A stretch of 44,800 nt of DNA from Kiloniellales bacterium. GTDB lineage: Bacteria; Pseudomonadota; Alphaproteobacteria; Kiloniellales; JAKSBE01. Positions 18,495 to 26,001 of the stretch are shown one piece after another. The first letter of the stretch is position 1; the number at the start of each line of letters is the position of its first letter. The translations under genes and the position numbers were made by a program. The notes under the pieces are model-generated. The model did not search any database, was not told where the DNA came from, and worked only from the letters and a program-made list of their open reading frames with translations. The stretch lies in contig JANQGU010000057.1 of the NCBI GenBank assembly GCA_028282935.1, forward strand, positions 1 to 44,800, read 5' to 3'.

Positions 18495-19484
18495 TCAGCC
18501 GGCGCCGTCGCGGCGCCGCACCTCCTGATCGATGGCGCCGAAGATGCTCCGGCCCTCGGCGTCCAGCATCTCGATCCGGATCCGGTCGCCGAAGCTCATG
18601 AAGGGCGTGCTGGGCTTGCCCTGGTCGATGGTCTCCAGCATGCGGACCTCGGCCAGGCAGGAGGAGCCGACCGAGCGGTCCTTGTTGGACACCGTGCCGG
18701 AGCCGACGATGGTACCGGCGCCCAGCGGCCGGGTCCTGGCCGCGTGCGCGATGAGCTGCGGGAAGTCGAAGGTCATGTCGACCCCGGCGTCGGGCCGCCC
18801 GAAGAGCGCGCCGTTGAGGTGGCTCAGCAGCGGCAGGCGGACCTTGCCGCCGTCCCAGGCGGCGCCCAGCTCGTCCGGCGTGACCGCGACCGGCGAGAAG
18901 GCGGTCGGCGGCTTGCCGTGGAAGAAGCCGAAGCCCTTGCCCAGCTCGCCCGGGATCAGGTTGCGCAGCGAGACGTCGTTGACCAGCATGAAAAGCCGGA
19001 TGTGCCCGCCCGCCGCCTCGGCGCCGGTCCCGGCCGGGACGTCGTCGGTGATCACCGCGACCTCGGCCTCGAAGTCGATGCCCCAGGCCTCGTCGGCGGC
19101 CAGGATCGGGTCGCGGGGGCCGAGCAGGGTGTCGGAGCCGCCCTGGTACATCAGGGGATCGCTCCAGAAGCTCTCGGGCATCTCGGCGCCGCGCGCCTTG
19201 CGGACCAGCTCGACGTGGTTCACGTAGGCCGAGCCGTCGGCCCACTGGTAGGCCCGGGGCAGGGGCGCCGCGCAGGCCTCGGGATCGAAGGCGAAGCCGC
19301 CCTCGGCCGTGCCCTCGTTCAGGGCATCGGACTGGGCCTGCAGCGCGGGCGCGGTCTCGGCCCAGCTCTCCAGCGCCGCCTGCAAGGTCGTCGCGGCCTC
19401 CGCGGGAAGAGCGCGGGACAGGTCCCGGCTGACCACGATCAGCGTGCCGTCGCGGCCGCCGTCCTTCAGTGACGCAAGCTTCAT
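18495..19484 (-). CDS. Fumarylacetoacetate hydrolase family protein
   Basis: A 329-residue FAA hydrolase. The MKLASLKDGGRDGTLIVVS start is typical of the bacterial fumarylacetoacetase branch. Metal-site acidic residues appear in FEAEVAVI and in LVNDVSLRNL, with the helix RNLIPGELGKGFGFFHGKPPTAFSPV. It would split fumarylacetoacetate into fumarate and acetoacetate in the last step of homogentisate breakdown. It lies 7 bp after the dioxygenase stop on the minus strand, so the two are surely cotranscribed. It is the better fumarylacetoacetase candidate of the two FAA-family enzymes here. Confidence 0.88.
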   Translation of the reverse strand: MKLASLKDGGRDGTLIVVSRDLSRALPAEAATTLQAALESWAETAPALQAQSDALNEGTAEGGFAFDPEACAAPLPRAYQWADGSAYVNHVELVRKARGAEMPESFWSDPLMYQGGSDTLLGPRDPILAADEAWGIDFEAEVAVITDDVPAGTGAEAAGGHIRLFMLVNDVSLRNLIPGELGKGFGFFHGKPPTAFSPVAVTPDELGAAWDGGKVRLPLLSHLNGALFGRPDAGVDMTFDFPQLIAHAARTRPLGAGTIVGSGTVSNKDRSVGSSCLAEVRMLETIDQGKPSTPFMSFGDRIRIEMLDAEGRSIFGAIDQEVRRRDGAG

Positions 19485-19491
19485 CTTCGTC

Positions 19492-20625
19492 TCAGCCCTT
19501 GCCGTTGCCCTTCCAGGAGTCGACGTAGCCCTCCCACTCGACGCCTTGGGCGCCGGCGCCCAGCTCCAGGGCGTCGCGGGTGTCGACCATGATCGCGTAT
19601 TCGTCGGTTGCCGGCTTCTTCTGCTCGAAGGCGTTCTGCAGGGCCTTGGGATGCGGCCCGTGGGTGAAGCCGCAGGGATGGAAGGTGACCATGCCGGGAT
19701 GGATGTTGTCCCGGCTGAAGAAGTCGCCGGCGTGATAGAAGATCACCTCGTCGTAGTCGTCGTTGTTGTGGAAGAAGGGCACCTTGAGGGCGTCCGGCGC
19801 CGACTCGAAGGGGCGCGGAGCGAAGGTGCAGACCACGAAGCGGTTGCCGACGAAGGTGGTGTGGGCCGAGGGCGGCAGGTGGTAGCGGTGGCTCATCAGC
19901 GGCCGGATGTGCGCGACGTTGATCCGCACCGGCGCCAGGTCGCCCTTCCAGCCGACAGCGTCCAGCGGGTTGAAGGGATAGGTGACGGTCGAGACCGCGC
20001 CGCCGCGCTTGACCCGGACCTGCCAGGTCGCCTCGTCCTGCTGGGACGTGAAGGCCTCGTCGATGGCGGGGACGTCGAGCATCGCCGGGTCGAAGATCGC
20101 GTGGTCGCCGACCATGCCCTTGTCCGGCAGGGTGTAGCTGGCGTTGCTCGCCTCGATCAGCAAGGCGGTCATCGGCTCCCGGCTCTCCAGCCGCCACATG
20201 GTCGAGCGCGGCAGCATGACGTAGTCGCCCGCCCGGACCGCCAGGTGGCCGTAGTCGCAGAAGAGGTCGCCCTCGCCCTGGTGGACGAAGACCAACTCGT
20301 CCCCGTCGCCGTTGCGGGCCAGGTGGTCCATGCGCCGGGGCGCGCGCCAGAAGCGGATCTTGCAGCTGGCGTTGTGCAGGATTTCGTCGGCCTCCCAGGG
20401 CGAGGCCTGCTCGGCGTTGAGGCGGGTCAGGTCGAAGGCCCGCGGCCGCAGCGGCCCCTCCCAGTCGACCCAGCCGGTCGGCGGATGGCGGTGGTACATG
20501 TGGGTCGCCGGGCCGAAGAAGCCCTCCTTGCCCAGCTCGCGTTCGAAGGTGTCGGGCGGCAGGTCGGCGTGGGCCTGGCGCGAGGCGCGACCCTCGACGC
20601 GGGGGAAGGAGATGTACTTGCGCAT
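19492..20625 (-). CDS. hmgA: Homogentisate 1,2-dioxygenase family protein
   Basis: A 377-residue cupin dioxygenase. The ATG at 20625 is used because GAGGAG lies upstream and the fold begins at RKYISFPRVEG. Family stretches are FFGPATHMYHRHPPTGW, DGDELVFVHQGEG and AGDYVMLPRSTMWR. Likely iron ligands are His286, Glu293 and His322 (FFHNNDDYDE and FTHGPHP). The spacing His-x6-Glu is one longer than His-x5-Glu of human HGD, and the protein is shorter than the usual 430-445 residues. It would open homogentisate to maleylacetoacetate. It is first in the minus-strand run and divergent from marR. Confidence 0.87.
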   Translation of the reverse strand: MRKYISFPRVEGRASRQAHADLPPDTFERELGKEGFFGPATHMYHRHPPTGWVDWEGPLRPRAFDLTRLNAEQASPWEADEILHNASCKIRFWRAPRRMDHLARNGDGDELVFVHQGEGDLFCDYGHLAVRAGDYVMLPRSTMWRLESREPMTALLIEASNASYTLPDKGMVGDHAIFDPAMLDVPAIDEAFTSQQDEATWQVRVKRGGAVSTVTYPFNPLDAVGWKGDLAPVRINVAHIRPLMSHRYHLPPSAHTTFVGNRFVVCTFAPRPFESAPDALKVPFFHNNDDYDEVIFYHAGDFFSRDNIHPGMVTFHPCGFTHGPHPKALQNAFEQKKPATDEYAIMVDTRDALELGAGAQGVEWEGYVDSWKGNGKG

Positions 20626-20726
20626 GTCCGGCTCCTCATCGGGCTTCGGGGCTCGCGTCCGGCGCGTCGAAAAGGGAAAGCGCCGGCTGGGCCCGGAGCC
20701 CGGCCTGTCGCTGCGGATTGGCTTCT

Positions 20727-20740
20727 GCGCTTGCAAGCGC
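20727..20740. promoter_or_regulatory. Perfect 14 bp palindrome in the hmgA-marR gap
   Basis: GCGCTTGCAAGCGC is fully self-complementary and lies midway between the divergent hmgA and marR starts. It overlaps the suggested -35 of marR (TTGCAA). It is unlike the TTTCANNTGAAA sites nearby, so if it is an operator it would serve another regulator. Confidence 0.4.
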
Positions 20741-20760
20741 TTCGATCAGTTAGGTAATAT
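20731..20760 (+). promoter_or_regulatory. Possible marR promoter
   Basis: TTGCAA (20731-20736), an 18-base spacer and TAATAT (20755-20760) form a fair sigma-70 promoter. The predicted start of transcription would be only a few bases before the marR ATG at 20770, giving a nearly leaderless mRNA; no ribosome site is visible before that ATG. Confidence 0.4.
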
Positions 20761-20763
20761 TCA

Positions 20764-20775
20764 TTTCATATGAAA
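20764..20775. promoter_or_regulatory. MarR operator candidate, TTTCATATGAAA
   Basis: A perfect 12 bp palindrome overlapping the marR start codon and just after the putative -10. It matches three less perfect copies upstream of the TRAP operon (21273, 21286, 21319). Its position would let MarR repress its own gene. Confidence 0.65.
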
Positions 20776-21261
20776 CAAGTGTCAAGATCCGAAGCCACTG
20801 CCGAGAACGGCGGCCTGCGCCTGGACCTCTTCCTGCCCTACCGGCTCAGCGCGCTGGCGGGGCGGACCAGCCGCCTGCTGAGCCGTGTCTACGAGGCCCG
20901 TTTCGGGATCTCGATCCCGGAATGGCGGGTGATTGCGCACGTGGCGGCACACGATGCCTTGTCCCTGCGCGAGGTCAGCCGGCTCACCCATCTGGACAAG
21001 GCGACGGCGAGCCGGGCCGTGGCGCGCCTGGAGGAAAACGGTTTTCTGGCCAAGCGGACCAACCCCGCCGACCGCCGCCTGGTCGAGCTGTCGCTGACCC
21101 GAAAGGGCCGGCGGCTGTTCTCGGAGATCGAGCCCCTGGCCCTGGCCTTCGAGGCGGAGCTGGTCGGCGGTCTCTCGGCCGAGGATGTCGCGCTGCTGCA
21201 CGGCCTGATCGCCCGGCTGGACCGCCGGCTCGACGAGCTCACCGCCGAGGCCGAGGCCTGA
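20770..21261 (+). CDS. MarR-family transcriptional regulator
   Basis: A 163-residue winged-helix regulator. The DNA-binding part reads PEWRVIAHVAAHDALSLREVSRLTHLDKATASRAVARLEENGFLAKR, with wing RTNPADRRLVELSLTRKGR. It is flanked by dimerisation helices. MarR proteins usually repress aromatic catabolism or efflux genes until a phenolic ligand binds. It is divergent from hmgA and followed by the TRAP operon, and palindromes at both promoters support it as the local regulator. The start codon lies within one palindrome. Confidence 0.92.
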   Translation: MKQVSRSEATAENGGLRLDLFLPYRLSALAGRTSRLLSRVYEARFGISIPEWRVIAHVAAHDALSLREVSRLTHLDKATASRAVARLEENGFLAKRTNPADRRLVELSLTRKGRRLFSEIEPLALAFEAELVGGLSAEDVALLHGLIARLDRRLDELTAEAEA

Positions 21262-21272
21262 GAGGCCCCTGA

Positions 21273-21330
21273 TTTCAAATGATAGTTCCAGATGAAACGA
21301 TTTGTTTCTTGACAGTCGTCTCACGTGAAA
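21273..21330. promoter_or_regulatory. Three MarR-type operator copies before the TRAP operon
   Basis: TTTCAAATGATA (21273-21284), TTCCAGATGAAA (21286-21297) and TCTCACGTGAAA (21319-21330) each fit TTTCANNTGAAA with one or two mismatches. The third lies between the putative -35 and -10 of the TRAP promoter, where bound repressor would block RNA polymerase. Confidence 0.6.
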
Positions 21331-21337
21331 TGAAATT
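21309..21337 (+). promoter_or_regulatory. Candidate promoter of the TRAP transporter operon
   Basis: A consensus TTGACA (21309-21314) is followed after 16-17 bases by TGAAAT/GAAATT. The -35 is perfect and the -10 weak. It lies about 110 bp upstream of the TRAP binding-protein start and contains an operator copy in the spacer. Confidence 0.5.
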
Positions 21338-21446
21338 TCCCTGACAGGGGCCCGCAACGTCGCAAGGCCGAATGACCGGACGGCAACGATCCTCCGGCAG
21401 CATCCGCGGCGACTGGGCCCCCGGAAGCAAGGGAGGCAAAGGCGTG

Positions 21447-22499
21447 ATGAATCGCATTCCGGCCCGCGCCCTGGGCGCGGCAGCGGCGGCCTTTTGTGCC
21501 GCGGTCCTGTTCACCGGTATCTCGGCCGGCCCCGCGGCCGCCGAGACCACCCTGGTCCTGTCGTCCTGGCTGCCGCCCAAGCATCCGATCGTGGTCAACG
21601 CGATCAAGCCCTGGGCCAAGCAGGTCGCGGAGGCGACCGAGGGCCGGGTCAAGGTCCGGGTTCTGGCCAAGCCCCTGGGCAAGCCGCCGGCGCACTTCGA
21701 CATGGCGGCCGAGGGCGTCGCCGACATCACCTACGGCCTGCACAGCTTCACCCGGGACGAGCGCTTCGCCGCCTCGCGGGTCGGCCAGTTCTCCTTCCTC
21801 GGCGACGACGCGGTCAGCGCCTCGGTCGCCTTCTGGAAGGTCTACACCGGCGACCTCGGCGCCGACGCCGAGCACCAGGGGACCAAGCTCCTGGGCCTCT
21901 TCGTGCACGGTCCCGGCGCGCTGCACAACGGCGTGCGCCAGGTCGAGGGCGCGGCCGACCTGTCCGGCCTGAAGATCCGGGTGCCGGGCGGCTACATCAA
22001 CGAACTGATGTCGGGCCTGGGCGCGACCACCCAGTTCATGTCGGCGGGCGAGGTCTACGAGAAGCTGTCGCGCGGCGTGATCGACGGCGTCACCTTCACC
22101 ATGGAGGCATTGACCGCCTTCAAGCTGACCGACGACATCAAGTACACCCTGACCGTGCCGGGCGGGCTCTACAACACCACCTGGTTCCTGGTCATGAACC
22201 AGGCCAAGTGGGAGGGCCTGTCGCCGGAAGACCGGGCCGCCATCGAGGGCGTCTCGGGCGAGGCCTTCGCCAGGCTGGTCGGCGCCGCCTGGAACAAGGC
22301 CGACGAGGTCGCGACCGCCAAGATCAAGGACGCCGGCGTCAAGATCCATCCGGCCTCCGCCGGCTTCCTCGCCGAGGTCGGCCGGCGCGCCAAGGACCTG
22401 GAGGCGACCTGGACCGCGCAGATGAAGGCGCGCGGCCTCGACGGCGCAGCAGCGCTCGCCGCCTTCCGCGTGCAGACCGGGGCCAAGGTCCCGGAGTGA
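21447..22499 (+). CDS. TRAP transporter substrate-binding protein (DctP family)
   Basis: A 350-residue periplasmic binding protein. The signal peptide is about 33 residues (hydrophobic ALGAAAAAFCAAVLFTGISAGPAAA). The mature protein begins TTLVLSSWLPPKHPI. LSGLKIRVPGG holds the conserved Arg that pairs with a ligand carboxylate in most DctP proteins, so an organic acid is likely. The ATG at 21447 (a GTG overlaps at 21444) follows GGGAGGCAAAGG. It is first in an operon with two TRAP membrane subunits and two aromatic-pathway enzymes, so an aromatic acid such as hydroxyphenylacetate is a reasonable guess. Confidence 0.92.
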   Translation: MNRIPARALGAAAAAFCAAVLFTGISAGPAAAETTLVLSSWLPPKHPIVVNAIKPWAKQVAEATEGRVKVRVLAKPLGKPPAHFDMAAEGVADITYGLHSFTRDERFAASRVGQFSFLGDDAVSASVAFWKVYTGDLGADAEHQGTKLLGLFVHGPGALHNGVRQVEGAADLSGLKIRVPGGYINELMSGLGATTQFMSAGEVYEKLSRGVIDGVTFTMEALTAFKLTDDIKYTLTVPGGLYNTTWFLVMNQAKWEGLSPEDRAAIEGVSGEAFARLVGAAWNKADEVATAKIKDAGVKIHPASAGFLAEVGRRAKDLEATWTAQMKARGLDGAAALAAFRVQTGAKVPE

Positions 22500-22522
22500 G
22501 CCGGCATTCAGCAGCGAGCGAT

Positions 22523-22632
22523 GCTCACCCTCACACTTCAGCGCGAAGCGCGGCGCGTACGCGCGGCTCAGCATGAGGATGAGCGGAGACGTCTCCTCTC
22601 TCTGCCTCACCCTGAGCCTGTCGAAGGGTGAG
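22523..22632. repeat. Composite inverted repeat between TRAP subunit genes
   Basis: An imperfect pair GCTCACCCTCA / TGAGGATGAGC (22523-22584) is followed by CTCACCCT-11-AGGGTGAG (22606-22632). The CCTGAGCCTGTCGAAGG core of the second hairpin is a common dispersed intergenic element in alphaproteobacteria. It fills most of the 164 bp gap between the binding protein and the small membrane subunit. Such hairpins often let the binding-protein mRNA outlast the membrane-subunit part. Confidence 0.75.
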
Positions 22633-22663
22633 CGCTCCCGGTCTGTCAGGCGGGCGCGAGGGC

Positions 22664-23188
22664 ATGCCTTCTGACCCACCTGCGCCAAGCGACCCCAGCA
22701 ACGCCTTGAGCCGCGTCCTGCACGCCAGCTTCGGCGTCCTTGCGGCGCTCCTGCTGCTGGCCATGACCGGGCTGACCACGCTGGACGTGGTCGGGCGCTA
22801 TCTCTTCAACAGCCCGGTGAGCGGCGCCTTCGAGCTGACCGAGCTGATGCTGGCGGCCTTGATCTTCGCCGGCCTGCCGCTGGCGACCGAGCGCGACGAG
22901 CACGTCGACGTCGACCTCCTGGACTCCTTCCTGCCGCCCAACGTCCTGCGCGCCAACGTCTTCTTCGCGACCCTGGTCAGCGCTGGCGTGCTGGCCGTCC
23001 TGGGGGTTCAGCTTTGGAGCCGCGCCGCGCAGCTTGCCGCCGAGGGCACGGTGACCAACTCCCTGGCCCTGCCCCTGGCGCCGGTCGGCTATCTCATGGC
23101 GATCGCGACCGGGGTCAGCGCGCTGCTGCTCCTGGCCAAGGCGCTGCTGATGCTCTGGCCGCTGCTGCGCCGGGGCCGCCGGGTCTGA
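22664..23188 (+). CDS. TRAP transporter small membrane subunit (DctQ family)
   Basis: A 174-residue protein with four hydrophobic segments: LHASFGVLAALLLLAMTGL, ELTELMLAALIFAGLPLA, FFATLVSAGVLAVLGVQL and a last pair ending VSALLLLAKALLMLWPLL. The DVVGRYLFNSPVSGAFELTE stretch is the DctQ hallmark. The ATG at 22664 is preferred to a GTG at 22628, which lies within the upstream repeat. It works with the large subunit in sodium-driven uptake; the next gene starts 7 bp later. Confidence 0.92.
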   Translation: MPSDPPAPSDPSNALSRVLHASFGVLAALLLLAMTGLTTLDVVGRYLFNSPVSGAFELTELMLAALIFAGLPLATERDEHVDVDLLDSFLPPNVLRANVFFATLVSAGVLAVLGVQLWSRAAQLAAEGTVTNSLALPLAPVGYLMAIATGVSALLLLAKALLMLWPLLRRGRRV

Positions 23189-23195
23189 TCGGACG

Positions 23196-24509
23196 ATGGT
23201 CGAATCACTCCTCGGCTTCGCCGCGCTGCTGCTGCTGATCCTGCTCAGGATGCCGATCGCCTTCGCGATGGCGCTGGTCGGCTTCCTCGGCTTCGGCCTG
23301 CTGCGCGGCTGGGACGCCGCCTTCGCCATGGTCGGGCAGACGGCTTTCGATTCCGGCCTGTCCTATTCGCTCTCGGTGGTGCCGCTCTTCATCCTGATGG
23401 GCAACCTGGTGACCCAGGCCGGGCTGTCGCGCGAGCTCTACGAGGCGACCTACGCCCTGCTCGGGCGCTTTCGCGGCGGGCTCGCCATGGCCTCGGTGGC
23501 GGCCTGCGGCGGCTTCAGCGCGGTCTGCGGCTCCTCCCTGGCGACCGCGGCGACCATGAGCAAGGTCGCCATGCCCTCGATGCGGCGCTACGGCTACGCC
23601 GACAGCCTGGCCGCCGGCTCCATCGCCGCCGGCGGCACGCTCGGCATCCTGATCCCGCCCAGCGTGCTGATGGTCATCTACGGCATCATGACCGAGACCG
23701 ACATCGCCAAGCTCTTCATCGCCGGCATCGTCCCCGGCATTCTGGGCGTCGGCTTCTACGCCGCCGCCATCGCCGTGGTGACCCGGCTGAAGCCGGCGCT
23801 GGGGCCGCGCGGCGAGGCCTTCGGCCTGGCCGCCACCCTGCGCGCGCTCACCGGCGCCTGGGGCGTCACCCTGCTGTTTCTGGTGATCATGGGCGGCATC
23901 TACGGCGGCGTCTTCACCCCGACCGAGGCGGCCGGGATCGGCGCCGCGCTGGCCTTCGGCTTTGCGCTGCTCAAGGGCGGGCTGAGGCTCAAGGTCCTGT
24001 TTCCGCTGCTGCTGGAATCGGCCCGGACCACGGCCATGATCTTCATGGTCCTGATCGGCGCGCTGATCTTCACCAACTTCGTCAACTTCGCCGGCCTGCC
24101 CGACGTCCTGGCCGGCTTCGTCATCGACCTCGCGCTCAATCCCTACCTGGTGATCGCGGTGATCATCGCGATCTACCTGGTGCTGGGCTGCGTCCTGGAG
24201 AGCCTGTCGATGATCCTGCTGACCGTGCCGGTCTTCTATCCCCTGATGCTGGAGCTGGACTTCGGCGCCGGGATGGACCCGGAGGCGGTGCTGATCTGGT
24301 TCGCGATCATCGTGCTGGTGGTGACCGAGATCAGCCTGATCACGCCGCCGGTCGGCCTCAACGTCTTCGTGCTGCGCGGGGTGCTGCGCGACGTCGAGCT
24401 GGGCACCATCTTCCGCGGGGTGACGCCCTTCTGGATCGCCGACATCCTGCGGGTCGCCCTGATCATCGCCCTGCCGGCGCTGTCGCTCTTCCTGCCGTCC
24501 CTGATGTGA
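23196..24509 (+). CDS. TRAP transporter large permease (DctM family)
   Basis: A 437-residue membrane protein with about 12 helices. DctM marks include the first helix region LLILLRMPIAFAMALVGFLGFG, FSAVCGSSLATAATMSKVAMP, SIAAGGTLGILIPPS and YGGVFTPTEAAGIGA. It forms the ion-coupled channel that accepts substrate from the DctP protein. It is in operon with both, followed 83 bp later by an FAA hydrolase gene. Confidence 0.95.
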   Translation: MVESLLGFAALLLLILLRMPIAFAMALVGFLGFGLLRGWDAAFAMVGQTAFDSGLSYSLSVVPLFILMGNLVTQAGLSRELYEATYALLGRFRGGLAMASVAACGGFSAVCGSSLATAATMSKVAMPSMRRYGYADSLAAGSIAAGGTLGILIPPSVLMVIYGIMTETDIAKLFIAGIVPGILGVGFYAAAIAVVTRLKPALGPRGEAFGLAATLRALTGAWGVTLLFLVIMGGIYGGVFTPTEAAGIGAALAFGFALLKGGLRLKVLFPLLLESARTTAMIFMVLIGALIFTNFVNFAGLPDVLAGFVIDLALNPYLVIAVIIAIYLVLGCVLESLSMILLTVPVFYPLMLELDFGAGMDPEAVLIWFAIIVLVVTEISLITPPVGLNVFVLRGVLRDVELGTIFRGVTPFWIADILRVALIIALPALSLFLPSLM

Positions 24510-24592
24510 GGGGCGCGGCCGTTGCCGCCGGGCCGGCCGGCTGCGATGATCCCGGGCCGGGCCGAAGGGCCGAGCTGGAGGAAAGGATCACA

Positions 24593-25282
24593 GTGACCGA
24601 CTTTGTTTTTCCGCCGCCCGAGGTGACCAGCCTCGCCGTCGCGGGCAGCGACCTCAGGTTTCCCGTTCGTCACGTCTACTGCGTCGGGCGCAACTACGCG
24701 GCCCACGCCCGCGAGATGGGCAAGGACCCCGACCGGGAGCCGCCCTTCTTCTTCTCCAAGCCGGCCGATGCCGTGGTGCCCGGCGGCGGCGCGGTGCCCT
24801 ATCCGCCGGCGACCGCGGACCTGCACCACGAGATCGAGCTGGTGGTGGCGCTGGGCGAGGGCGGGCGCGACATCCCCGAGGAGCGGGCCCTGGACCACGT
24901 CTACGGCTACGCCGTGGGCATCGACCTGACCCGCCGCGACCTGCAGGGCGAGGCCAAGAAGCTGGGCCGGCCCTGGGACACCGGCAAGGGCTTCGAGGCC
25001 TCGGCGCCCTGCACGCCGGTCCATCCCGTCGCCGAGACCGGCCACCCGGAACGCGGCCGGATCTGGCTCGAGGTCGGCGGCGGGCTGCGCCAGGAGGGCG
25101 ACCTGGCGGAGATGATCTGGACGGTGCCGGAGATGATCTCCCTGCTGTCCGGCCTCTTCCTGCTGAAGCCGGGCGACCTGATCTTCACCGGCACCCCGGC
25201 CGGAGTCGCGGCCCTGCAGCGCGGCGACCGGGTCACCGGCGGGGTCGAGGGGCTGGACGAGATCGAGATCGTCGTCTCATGA
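24593..25282 (+). CDS. FAA hydrolase family, fumarylpyruvate hydrolase-like
   Basis: A 229-residue short FAA hydrolase starting at GTG 24593, with a strong GGAGGAAAGG upstream; the longer ATG frame lacks a site. Motifs are YCVGRNYAAHAREMG, FFFSKPADAV, the metal-binding HHEIELVVAL, GYAVGIDLTRRDLQ and FTGTPAGV. The size and YAAHAREMG are typical of fumarylpyruvate hydrolases (gentisate pathway) and acylpyruvases. With the zeta-GST gene overlapping by four bases it could process an isomerised ring-fission product. Whether it takes fumarylpyruvate, fumarylacetoacetate or a substituted version is not decidable here. Confidence 0.87.
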   Translation: MTDFVFPPPEVTSLAVAGSDLRFPVRHVYCVGRNYAAHAREMGKDPDREPPFFFSKPADAVVPGGGAVPYPPATADLHHEIELVVALGEGGRDIPEERALDHVYGYAVGIDLTRRDLQGEAKKLGRPWDTGKGFEASAPCTPVHPVAETGHPERGRIWLEVGGGLRQEGDLAEMIWTVPEMISLLSGLFLLKPGDLIFTGTPAGVAALQRGDRVTGGVEGLDEIEIVVS

Positions 25283-25944
25283 GCGCGGAGAAGATGAAGC
25301 TCTACGGCTACTTCCGGAGCTCGACCTCCTTCCGGGCGCGGATCGCCCTCAACCTCAAGGGCCTGGCCTACGACCAGGTCGCCCTGCACCTGCGCAAGGG
25401 CGAGCAGCGGGACGCCGATTATCTCGCGATCAACCCCCAGGGCCTGGTGCCGGCGCTGGAAGTCGAGGGACCGGAAGGACGGTCGCTGATCACCCAGTCC
25501 CTGGCGATCGTCGAGTACCTGGACGAGGTCCATCCGCAGCCGCCGCTGCTGCCCGCCGATCCGCCGGGCCGGGCGCGGGTCCGGGCGATCGCCTATGCCA
25601 TCGCCTGCGACATCCACCCGCTGAACAACCTGCGGGTCCTGACCTACCTGACCAAGACCCTGGGCCAGCCGCCGGAGGCCCAGGGCGGCTGGTTCCGGCA
25701 CTGGGTGGCGGTGGAGTTCGCGGCGCTGGAGCGGCGCCTTGCCGCGGAGCCGGAGACCGGGCGCTACTGCCACGGCGACGCCGTGACCCTGGCCGACGTC
25801 TGCCTGGTGCCGCAGGTGATCAACGGCCGCCGCTTCGACTGCGACATGGCGCCCTATCCGACGATCCGGCGGATCTTCGAGGCCTGCATGGAGATCCCGG
25901 CCTTCGTCGAGGCCGCGCCGGAGAACCAGCCGGACGCGGAATAG
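25279..25944 (+). CDS. maiA: Maleylacetoacetate isomerase (zeta-class GST)
   Basis: A 221-residue glutathione S-transferase. The zeta signature SSTSFRARIALNLKG (about 14-28) holds the active-site Ser-Ser-x-Ser. The thioredoxin-like half continues to NPQGLVPAL, then ITQSLAIVEYLDE. The helical half has IACDIHPLNNLRVL, a hallmark of maleylacetoacetate/maleylpyruvate isomerases. It would convert the cis ring-fission product to the trans form using glutathione. The start overlaps the previous stop (ATGA); an internal ATG six codons on is an alternative. It ends the TRAP operon. Confidence 0.92.
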   Translation: MSAEKMKLYGYFRSSTSFRARIALNLKGLAYDQVALHLRKGEQRDADYLAINPQGLVPALEVEGPEGRSLITQSLAIVEYLDEVHPQPPLLPADPPGRARVRAIAYAIACDIHPLNNLRVLTYLTKTLGQPPEAQGGWFRHWVAVEFAALERRLAAEPETGRYCHGDAVTLADVCLVPQVINGRRFDCDMAPYPTIRRIFEACMEIPAFVEAAPENQPDAE

Positions 25945-25956
25945 CGGCGCGCCGTC

Positions 25957-25970
25957 TTGATCCGCATCAA
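25957..25970. promoter_or_regulatory. FNR/FixK-type binding site (perfect)
   Basis: TTGATCCGCATCAA is an exact TTGAT-N4-ATCAA palindrome, the consensus of FNR, Anr, Dnr and FixK regulators. Its centre is about 80 bp before the ATG of the 63-residue gene. This fits activation from -41.5 with a leader of nearly 40 nt. No other gene is placed to use it, since the upstream gene ends 13 bp before it. Confidence 0.75.
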
Positions 25971-26001
25971 GGCCCTCGGCCGGGCAAGCGGGCGAGCATG
26001 A

